From contig OZ024795.1 of assembly GCA_964017045.1 (NCBI GenBank), positions 27,566,366 to 27,630,365 of the forward strand: a stretch of 64,000 bases of DNA, given 5' to 3'. The notes below the pieces were generated by a model. It was not told the origin of the DNA and searched no databases. It was given only the letters and a program-made list of their open reading frames with translations. This document shows, piece by piece, positions 49,742 through 61,700 of the stretch. The position numbers and the translations under genes are program-made. Each line of letters opens with the position of its first letter. Position 1 is the stretch's first letter. Source of the DNA: Omphiscola glabra (Eukaryota > Mollusca > Gastropoda > Lymnaeidae).

Positions 49742-52700
49742 TTATGCTCTGTACACAGCTGGATCATTATCTTCATCTGGTTGGGAGATAAATAAGCACA
49801 GTTGACACAAACATACTTGTAAGCAAATGCTAATAATAAATATATATATATACATATTTGAGGATACTCAAAGTTTTATCTAAGATTTAATTTTATCTTT
49901 ATGTGACTATTAGCTTATCTGATATGTATTGTTGAGTTCTAGGTAGATTGATTTCATGTAAAGTTGATCTCTGAAATCAAAACCACCGCACCGGTATTTC
50001 TAACATGCTGATCCCAGGAATGGGTTGATTAAAAACTTACCTCCATTATATGTTGCATTATTGAACATCTTGAGTGAATGTGAGGGCAGGGTATTTAATG
50101 GACCACCAGTTATAGAAGGTGGCTTGGTGGAGAATGCAGGATTCACAGCAAATGTTGGATAGTCATCATAAGCTTTCAGAGAGCGAGTTGCAATGCTGGC
50201 TCTTTCATCAAACTCTGACAGATGATGGGGACGTTTACGCCTGTAAACAAACAGACCAGACCATTACTACAAGGTAATCAGATGTGAAGAAATATATTTA
50301 TCATGTTTTAATATGAAAACTTCAAAATGGTAGTGTCCCTTTATGATAATAAAAAATTAATATTTAAATTCATGAACTGAATTTTTTTTATACAAAGCTG
50401 ATACCGGTATTTAAATTCAAGAAATGTATTTAATCTTTTTTAATATGCAGTTATTAAAAGACTTAATTTTTAAAAATATAATTCATTGTTATTAGTGATT
50501 AATTATTCTTACCAAATATTCAAAAGGAACAAAATTAATTAAAATTTGATACATGAAATTCGATAAAGCAATTGCCCTTGAATGCTAAAAAAATATTCCT
50601 CTGAAAATTTAAGAAATGTATGACCATACATCACCATCTTCTTTTATTCTACTCATTATTTACAAAAGGTAATTAAAAAGCTGTTCTATTAATTATTTTT
50701 TAAAATCTTAACTAAGAATTTAATAATGGGCTTAAAATAAGTTTCTCACCTAGCCATAACACAAATGCACACAATGAGGAGAATGAGAAAGAGGATACCA
50801 CAGATAGTTGTTACGACAGCAATCAAAATGGTTTGGTTCTCGTTGTCAGATCTGGTTTCAGCATCTAATAAAAAACAAAGGGAGGCAGATTTATTTATTT
50901 GGTAGCATTGCAAACAGCATTTGGAAGCTACATCCCACCATCTTTATCACAGATACCTAGGATCAGCTCAATCAGGTCAAATGTTTTCCTTTAAAGTTAG
51001 GACTGAAAGCTATACAAATTCATTTTTTCCACAATCTTTCAGGATATTCAGGTGTATTGTGCCGGTTGTGACAAAATCTAAGGGAGTGAAGTTCTATGGT
51101 ATCTGACAGCTGATTTTTGCTCTTTAGAAATACTTTTGATGTCTTGTGTTTTAATTGCTCTAGTTTAAAAATTTTGTCTTGACATGAAAATTTTGTCTTG
51201 CTGAAAATGAACATGCACAAAGTTATAAGAAACATTTCCATTTAATTTATTGGATAAATACAAGAATCTAATGTTATTTATAAATATAATAAAACCAAAT
51301 TTTTTTCCCTCCAATTTATTAAATGTCTAATATGCTAGACAATACACTTTTTATGATTATTTACCGAAAATCAATGTATTTACAAATTTGATGTTTGAAG
51401 AAATAAATATATATTTAAATGCATAAACTTAATTGAGCCACCGCCTTTAAAAAATAAAATAACAATGAATAGAAGCATCCATACTAGGCCTTATTAAACA
51501 CTCAGCACCAGTAAAGCCGTCTGAACATTCACATTTAAAGGGACTTCTTATACATGTACCCTTGGCACCACAGTAATCAGGGATATCACATTTGTCTGGA
51601 AACACAAGAAAAAAAAAATCAATTAACACTCAACACTTCAATTTTTAAAATTCAAATCAGATTTGAGGTTATTCAGAATAATACATTGAGTTCCAAGCCA
51701 TGTGAAATAAATAATCAGAACAAAACAGCAAATGTGTAACACTAGTGGGTTAGCTGATGGCCTTTATCCAGGAATGCAAAGAACGTAGTTCAAGTAACCA
51801 GGGATTACAAGGAAGTATTTCCATTTGAGGCAAATTGGTTATTTCCTATCAACTTGAGCAAAGTCTTTTTTCTAATTCTTTAATTTCATTGTTTCATTCT
51901 GAGAAGAAAGTGTACATACAAGACTTCAGTGTTATTTTTGTTTGTCAGCTTTCACATAATATTATCTTGTTCTGATTTATCCTAAAATAATCTAAAATTT
52001 TAGATATTATAATTGATTATCCTAAAATATCAATTATAATATCTAAAATTTTCTGACAGGAAATTTTGATTCCTGTAGAAAAATTCTCAGATTATCTCAA
52101 AATCAAAATAAATTTTTAAATATTTTTTTGAAAGTACCTTTAAATTTAATGATTTCTTCCTACGTAGATGCAAACCTGTCATAGTAAATACATGATACCC
52201 CTCTCCCCTTTTTCACATTATAGTTACATTTTATTGTTTTTTAATCTCTCATTGGTCAATTTTGAAAAGGATAAAGTGATACAGCTATGAAAAAGATTTT
52301 GTAAATTTGAACTTACGTGTGCAGACACCACTGACATTGGTGTATTCTGGTTTACACTCACACCGGTAGTGGTCAGGCATGGTGATATCATTAACACAGT
52401 TTTGTAAGGTGATGGGACATTTAGTTGAGACAGCGCATGGGGCTTCAGCATGATGGAAATTTAAAGTTAAAATAAGCACACATATCTATTACATTGTCAC
52501 CATATTTAATTTTAAATCCACCTGCATTTGGTGTTGTACCCCAGTATCAATCATTATCCTTGTCTTGTATATATTTTGTATTTGACACTACTTATTTCAA
52601 AACAACTTGCACAGTATTAATTTGAAATAGAAATTTTAAGCCAAAATAAATTTTCTCTCTTCATCATCTGCTATTTACATTTAAATAACTTTTGGAGTGA

Positions 52701-55700
52701 AATTCTTTTACATTGTAACTAGAAGAATGCTTAAATAAATTATTTGTTTTAACTATTAAAATTAATATATAATTTGTTAATATATTTTTGTTACTTTTGG
52801 ATTTAATTACTAGTAATAAATAGGCATAACACTAGGAACTAAAATTTAACACATTCATTTTAGATTTTTACATAACTTACAAGATTTTGTAAATAGTTAT
52901 GTCTTGTTATTCAACACACACACATATTTGCTAAACTACTTGGACCAAAATCATTTTTTCCCAGTTCCCAGAAGTACAGTATTAGGCTACTGCAAAGCTA
53001 ATTTTTATTTTGAACATGATATCTTTGATATTCATTCATATATACTAATTGTACAAAGGAATTTACCAGGAGTCATTTGACCCTTTCCTACAGTTTTATG
53101 TAAGTGAGATTGTGACTAGTCTTACAGTATTATTTTGTAACCAGTGAAATATCCTCATCAACACCAGGCACAGAAACATTGCAAATCCCATCAACATTCA
53201 TAGGAGCCATAATGATCAATAAATTGATCGTAAGCCCTTAATATATAGAAGAAGAAGAAGTGAGATTGTGGCTAGTCTTACAGTATTATGTAAGTGAGAT
53301 TGTGAATATTCCTACAGTATTATGTAAGAGAGCTTTTGACAAGTCAGATTATTCAGATAAATTTAGAGGGTGCCATATCAAAGAGATTCTAATTCATAAT
53401 TTCTTTTCTTAATTCCTTTGGAAATACTTAATTTAAGGCCTGGACCCAAAATTTGTAAAATAGGTAATTGAGCAAAATAAATCATTTAACTTTATTAGAT
53501 TGGTGCATTTATACACGGATTTTCATTTTTGGGCTTAATTTGGGAGGAATATGTGTTCAAGGATTTCACTTCATTTATAATGTAAATTTGTTGTAAGAAT
53601 TCACTGCTTTTAAACTGCATGTTACAAAATTGGAAGAAAAAAGACTTTGAATATACACATACATTTACAGCCATCTTTAGAGGATGTTGCTGTGCTTGCT
53701 GTAGCCATGTTGTCAGGACAGGACTTGCACTCATGCTGTCCAGGCTGGTCTTGGTAGGAATTCAACGGACAAACAATGCATGCACCGAGATCATTGCTGT
53801 ACATCAATCCAGGAGCACATGTTGCTGAAATAAAATACCAAAAGCTAAATTTATAGAGTTTACTTGATCAAATGGAAATGGTTGGTGATAACATATAAAC
53901 ACAAGGCTGTTAAGTGCTTGTACTTGATCAAATGGAAATAGTTGATGGTAACATATAAGCACAAGGCAATTAAGTGCTTGTACTTGATCAAATGGAAATA
54001 GTTGATGATAACATATAAGCACAAGGCAGTTAAGTGCTTGTACTTGATCAAATGGAAATAGTTGATGGTAACATATAAGCACAAGGCTGTTAAGTGCTTG
54101 TACTTGATCAAATGGAAATAGTTGATGGTAACATATAAGCACAAGGCAATTAAGTGCTTGTACTTGATCAAATGGAAATGGCTGATGGTAACATATAAGC
54201 ACAAGGCTGTTAAGTGCTTGTACTTGATCAAATGGAAATGGCTGATGGTAACATATAAGCACAAGGCAATTAAGTGCTTGTACTTGATCAAATGGAAATG
54301 GTTGATGATAACATATAAGTACAAGGCAGTTAAGTGCTTGGGCTTTAAAATCCCTAGTAATGATTTGTTTTGTGTGAGTAAGAGTGGTTTTATGTGCCAG
54401 CTATTGTTATTGTGTGGAACGTTGTGGAAGAAAGATGTGTTTCTTGTAGCTCCAGCCTGTATTCCTCATTGATTATTAAACTTATAGTTAGTACGAAAAG
54501 ACTTGAGTTTATTCACTAATTTTAGGAAGAGTAAGAACTATTACAACGTGTTGTGGGAACTTGTTGAATGTCTCAATCCAGAAGGACATGAGGAGCTGAC
54601 ATGGGTAGCGCCAAAGTTATGGAATAGTTTACCTCCATCTTTGAGGAGTATTGAAAAGGACAGAAAAATCATTTAGAAAACATTTAAAGACTTTTCTGTT
54701 TAATAGATTTGAGGAAACCAGAGCGCAGTGAGCATGCTAAAGTAGCATGGATACCAGCGCCATAGAAGTATCCGATCAATCAATCAAACTATGAAATCCC
54801 ATAAACATGTGCATGTTGTGCTTTTCCTGTGTGTTGTGGTGTTAAGCTTTAAACCTTTGTAGTGCACATTTTGTATGCCTATGAGTGAGAATCATTGTTT
54901 GATTAGAGCTGACTATGTATGGATTAATAAATGAGCTGTATCACAGCTGTTTGTGTTGTTCGCTATTTTGGGCATCATAACCACAATAAGAGTGTGCTAG
55001 AACAATGCCAAATGCATTGGCTTGTGAGGGCCCAGCTAGTTTTGCATCAGGATTTTATATTTTGATTAAATTGAGCAAAGAAAACAAGAGATAAGAATTA
55101 AACATACCAGGATTATGAGATCAACACTTTGTCTTATGATAATGAATACCAAATGCAGTTAAAGATTTTCTTTTGTAACTTTGAACTGTTCCATTGGACT
55201 GGGTGATCCCATTTATTTTGTAACTTTGAACTGTTCCATTGGACTGGGTGATCCCATTTCTTTTGCATCATTTAATATGTGAGATTTTGTGAGATAATCT
55301 TGCTTATAGGTCAACCCAGTGCTAAACAAATTGTTTAGTTAAGGCTTAACAAATCTAAACCTTAGACATACCTATAGAGCAATCAAGAACATCATCTGAC
55401 CCTGGATCTGCTGTGGTCAGGTCTTTGCCACATGGCAGGCATGTCCAGGAACTCTTTGGTCGGTAGGAACCTTTTTGACATGATACACAAGTACCCGAAG
55501 ATTCATCCAATGCACTTCCTGCTAGACAGTCGGCTGTGGGTTGGTGAGAGTATTAGCAGAATTAGACACACATTTAACACACTGTTAATTACTACAGCAT
55601 TAGGCTCAAGCCATGAGGGCTCTGCTTATACAAGAGTGATATTAAGGACATTGAAAGCATTCTAGCAGGAAACATATATTAAAAGCTGACAATGCTTATT

Positions 55701-58700
55701 GCTTCATTGAGTAATTTTTTAAATTAAATGAAATGTAACTATCTCCTAAACTAGCAGACAGTAATCTACTTAAGAGCTTACTCTTGCAATAAGTTCCATT
55801 TGTGCTGCCTTCAAACTGAGTAGTGGTACCAAGTGGACATTTTTTGCATGAGTCTTGTCTCCCAGTATCCTGATAACTACCCACTGGGCACTCTTTACAA
55901 TTGTTGTCAGTAGGGTCTCGATACTTCCCTGGCACGTTGCAATCCTCTGAAAAATTAAGATTAATTGACATTAAATTTAAATAAAAATTTATTGTCAGAA
56001 AATGATAACAAATATGAGTAGGATAAATAATGTGATAATCTATTTATTATTTACTTACTTGCTATACAAGTTTTGTAGCGTTTTCCACAAAAGCATTTTC
56101 TAAATTGGTAAGCATTAAATAAAAACTTGTATACTTTCGAACTAAAAAAGTTAATGCTAAAATGTATAAATACACAACAACTTTATATTTCAGGGTCAAT
56201 TAAAACTATTGAAAACTGGTTAAAATTTTTTAAAAGTTTGTATAAAAATAGAATCAATGCAAATAAATTTTTTTTAAACAATACACTAGTAATGCTTTTT
56301 TCAAACACAACTTTATTCAACGCAGCTTTTTTCAAACATATCTTTAGTCAAACACAGATTTTTTAAAACACAGCTTTAGTCAAACACAGCTTTAGTCAAC
56401 ACAGCTTTAGCCAAATATACACATTAAAAAATTACTGTATGCCACTACTTTAAATTGATTATTTTTTTTTAAATATGACGCTGTAGTTATGAATGACAGT
56501 CAGAAATACTAATGTAAAAGAACTTACTGATGTTACAGGCTGACTTGTCCACAGACCCTTCGGCCGCTGTGATAAATCCATCAGGACACTTATAGCACTC
56601 CTTGCGACTTGGATCAGACTTGTCATTGTAGAAACCAATGCCACAACTTTTACAGATACTTCCAAGAAGTTCTTGACCTTGTGAGCACTTCCCTGTTTTG
56701 GGACATATGGAACTTTGGTTTTTTAGTATGCTTGGGATCATTTAAACAGATTTATCAGCTGAGAAGCTTACCACAGTATCTACATAGTATATTCTAAAGC
56801 CATTGAAAGACTCAAGTCCAACAAGTAGAAATATATTTTATCTGAGTGTATCACTTATTTTTTGAAAATCTTATCTTACAGTCAGGGTGTTCATTTAAAT
56901 AAATTGTGTTTAGAGCTTATTCGGAAACCTTGCTTTCAATTCTTCCCACCACAAACCTTGCTTTCAATTCTTCCCACCACAAATGTGCAAACGTCTTTTC
57001 ATTTATTATACCACAATTATAGGAAATGTAAAGAAACCGGTTCACTTACTCTCACAATCACTTTCATTGGTGGATCCTTTTTTGTAAGTTGTATCAAGAG
57101 AATTACATTGAGAGCACTTATCTTTCCATTTCAGAGGCTGGTAATAGCCATAGTCACAAGCTGTGCATTGGTTAGAGCTTGGGTAGTAGCCAGCTTTACA
57201 CACCACTGGAACATTTATCAAATAACATTTCTAAAAAAACTGACACAATTTTCCAATCAAATATAGAGGAGCTAAATTAGTGAAAATATTATGACAAAAA
57301 AAAAAGACACTGGTAATTTGTTAGTAGCTTCCTCATCTTACTAGAGACCTTGTAACATATCATTTCTCAAGATTCATAGATAAGTAAAAGCAAGATTTTG
57401 TTTGGGTCTAACATTTATCTGATGTAAGTCTCAAATAAACAATAAAGTTTCTTTTTCTTTCTTTAATAAATAAACAATTTTATCAATTATTCTTTTAAAT
57501 GGAAATAAGAAAATGTACTTAGTAAGGCAACTGAGGAAAAGAAGATTTTTATTGTGTATATAACAATGTCATGTTTTTTAAAAAAAATATTTAGTTTGTG
57601 ACATAATTCAAACTACCCCTAAACATCCAGCTTCAACAGACACATTTTTTTTGGTTGGTGAGTTGGAGAACAGCATGGCTAGACCATTTTTAAAAAAAAA
57701 GTTTCCCTAACAGTTATTTTCTAGGGGGTTGCCTCCCTTATCCATTTATTCCCTTCCAAAGTTGTTCACTTCATAAAGCAGTGTAAACCTGAACATGTTC
57801 AACTCAGACAAAGCATTTTCCTTTGGGGAGTGGGGTTTGAAAAAAAAAAGGGGGTGTGGGGTTCATTTAAGCTAATATGCTAATCAAAATCCTGTGAAAA
57901 AAATCTGTTTTCTACATAGTCGAAGTTGAACCACTGAGTACTTGCAATTAAAATGTTTATCTTTGCTCTCCAATCTCATTTTAAAAACTAGCTATCTAAG
58001 TTTTGGATTATGGTGTATTCAAACACAGCCCTGCAGCTTACATGTTGAGCATTCTTTTTTATCCTTTGCTCCTTCCACTAATGAAATAGTTATATTGTTA
58101 GCATCAAGATCTGCACAAGCTGTGCACTTAGTTGATCCCGCCTTGTCCTTATAGTAACCAATGGAACAATTTACACATATGTCAGAGCCGTCTTTGTTTT
58201 CAGTACCGATGGGGCAATTCACTGCAAAAAAAAAAAATTCATGCAGGATTTACTCAGTAGAAATCCAATAGAATAGCTGAGTAAGACAGGATATTATAAT
58301 TTGGGGTAAAGCTGTTTTTAAAAATTGTATTGTACCACAGATATGAGTACAGTATTAAGTGGGTACTTCTCATGAAAATTATTAGAAAAATCTATCATGG
58401 CTTTCACTTAGTATATTAATATAAAAACTCTTCAGTACATTGCATGGCACAGCAATTTAATTTCAAATTATTTTTAGTCAATTACAAATAACTGACATTT
58501 CCATTTTTCTCTAAGATTTAATAAATTCACAGCCATATTCACTTGCTTTAATACTACCTTCAAAAGTTAATTTCTTAACGTTTGAACTTGTGAACTAAAT
58601 AATAAAATACATTTCAAGGTGTTCATTTTATTGATAAAACTGTGATAAAATGCTTTAATTATTTTATTTCTTCAAATAAATGGCCCAGTTGAAGAGTTTA

Positions 58701-61700
58701 ATTAATAGATCTATATATATTTTTAATATTCCCACAGAGTTTACTTTAATTTTCAAGACTTACACAAACACTGGGTAACATTGGATGATCCTTCAGTTTC
58801 AGTGTCTCTGTCAGGGGGGCATGACAAGCAGGATGTCTGCCAAGGTTGATCTTGGTACTTTCCCTTAGGACATTTACTGCACTTACTTCCATCTATAAAA
58901 CTGCCAGCTGAACAGTTAACTACAAAAGAAACATGGGAAAATGGTGAGTGAGACCCAGCAACAATGTATGAATTAAAGCAAACCAGAGAAGGTCATGATC
59001 TGTTATATTTTATCAGTTATTCTTGAAATGTTATGTTAACAAACATTAATGATGAAATACGAGTATCAATTAAATTGAGTTGTTAGTTTTCATGCAAAAA
59101 TAAGTCTTGATGCTTTATTAAAAGTGGTGAAATATCTATAATCACATTATGATGTTTATTCAAGTCTGGTCTGGAGTACTTACGAACAGTGCAGTTACTT
59201 TTAGATATAGAGGATATATTTGGGGTGACATATTCAGCTTCACAGAGTGTGCATTCCATAAATAGATCCAAGCTATTGTCCTTGTAATATCCCCTGGGAC
59301 AGGAACTACAGGTGTTTAGCTTTTTCTCATACCCTGATGGGCAATACGCTGCAAGAAATGGAATCAAATTATTAGAAGTAGTCATTATGGTGGATCTGTC
59401 ATTAGTGGATAAGAAAAAAAGGCCAAAAGAGAGGAGTGCATGAAACATGTTGACCTTCTAATTTTAATCAGAATACCAACTTTGGAATAATTCTAGTAGG
59501 AAATGTTTACTGCATTCACAAATATTTGGAAATTGGGGCCAGTTAAATCAATCATTGCCAGAATACTTACATTCACAGTCAGAAATTGAGGTTGAGTTTG
59601 TGTGTCTTGTTGACAAGTCAGCTGGACAGGACTTACAAGTGTCCTGGTATTTTTGGTCCTGGTAGCTTCCTCTAGGACAGGGCTCACAGGTCTGGTTTAT
59701 TTTGTTGGTTTTGTAACCTTCTATGCAGTTCACTTGGAGTATACAAGATAAATTATTTATATGAGAAACTTTTTGTTTAGGATTCTTATCTTCAGTTTAT
59801 CGGTCACTTCAATTCATTTTTTAAAAGCTTGTACTGTATTAGTACTTAGTACCGTATTAGTACTTAACTATTTAAAAAATTTGAAAATAATAGTTGGTAA
59901 TCTTGTGCTGGTGAAAGCAAAATGAAAGGCTAAAAAATTTTTTTTAACTTAGTTCTTTATTTTTCTTTTTTTTTACAAAAGGAGAATTGTAAATAATTTT
60001 TAACAAATCCTTTTGGAGGATAAACAGACATTTGTTTCAATTTGAAGAGTTTGGTATTAGATATATTACATTTATTAGCCATTATTAATAACTGAAATTT
60101 AAAGATTTAAGAAGAGATTGTTTCAAAAATAACTTTAAAATATAATCAATAATTTTTTAAAAATCTTAATAATTTTTCAAAATTGTAATTACTTTTTTTT
60201 GTTTAGTACTCAGCAGGGCAAATCATAGTTTTAAAAGATATACGTTCTGAATGTTAAGATATAAGTTCTGAATGTTAAGATATAGTTCTGAATGTTAAGA
60301 TATAAGTTCTGAATGTTAAGATATAAGTTCTGAATGTTAAGATAGAGGTTCTGAATGTTAAGATATAAGTTCTGAATGTTAAGACAGAGGTTCTGAATGT
60401 TAATATATAAGTTCTGAATGTTAAGATATAGTTCTGAATGTTAAGATATAAGTTCTGAATGTTAAGGTAGAGGTTCTGAATGTTAAGATATAGTTTTGAA
60501 TGTTAAGATATAGTTCTGAATGTTAAGATATAGTTCTGAATGTTAAGATATAGTTCTGAATGTTAAGATATAGTTCTGAATGTTAAGATATAGTTCTGAA
60601 TGTTACATGCGCCAAAAATGTCCTCAAACACATGGTCTCCAAGAAATATATAATAAGTTATTGTTTTTATTTTTTTAAATGTAATAAATGTTCTTACAGA
60701 CAGTGCAGTTGGAGTTGGATACTGATGCAACAGTTGGGGTGACATATAATGGATTAAGACATCTGGTGCAGTTACTGAACACATCAATGGCATTGTTTTT
60801 GAAGTAACCTATGTTGCAGTCAATACAAGAGCCTTGGGCATCTTTATAAGTTCCTGACATACAGTAAACTGTGGACGTAGTGTTTTAATTCGTATTATGT
60901 ATCTAGATCACTTGAAAATGATGAATTAATTTTTTTTTACCTAAAACTTACAAAGAAGAGAAATAACAAACTCAAAAACAATAATATTGGAAAAAAATTT
61001 TTTTTCTAAAGTTCCAATTAGGTTTGAAAAAGACATTAAGTTATTCAACAAATTTGAGTTAATATTACATCACTCTGAAAAGAAGTGGTTAGCTATAAAT
61101 TGTTGGGCTTATTTTGTCTAACATATTTTCCAACCAGCTATTATCTCCTAGATGTATATTGGCTTGTGTTGTTTATGGTTGCAAGGTGATGCAATACTTT
61201 TAATGGGTGTGCTCGCATGTAGTTTTGCATTGTTGCGTTTTTTTATTTCAATGTGGTAAAATGTAGATTGTTTTCATTTCTTTTCTAATGTGGTTGACTT
61301 TGTACAGTGCTTTGAGCCTTTGGGGATGAAGCGTGATTTTCAAAGAAACTTTATTATTATTATTATTATTAAAGGGGCATTTTAGAATATCATTTCTATA
61401 GCCCTGACCAATGTGTTTTAAAATAATTTTTTTAAACAAAAAAAAAAAAGAAGTAAAGACTAAAGCTTTAGAATGTCTTAAGTAAAAAAATCCCCATCTT
61501 ACGTTCACAATAGCTCTGATTTTGTGCTCCAGTGTCACGTGTGCTGTATCCTGACATGCAAGGCAAACAGCTGGGCTGGTCCGGGTTTGGTTGGTAGGTT
61601 CCTTTAGGACAAGGCACACATGCATTGCCTAAACTGTTGGGCTGCTGTCCTTGAGAACAACGATCTGGTGTTAAAGGTTTAAAAAGAGCTGAATCAGACA

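Noticed and set aside
53804..54324. 150-codon minus-strand frames of 20-residue repeats next to a module exon
   Set aside because: They are produced by the 60-bp minisatellite. The true exon ends at 53824 with a good acceptor and the repeat is intronic.
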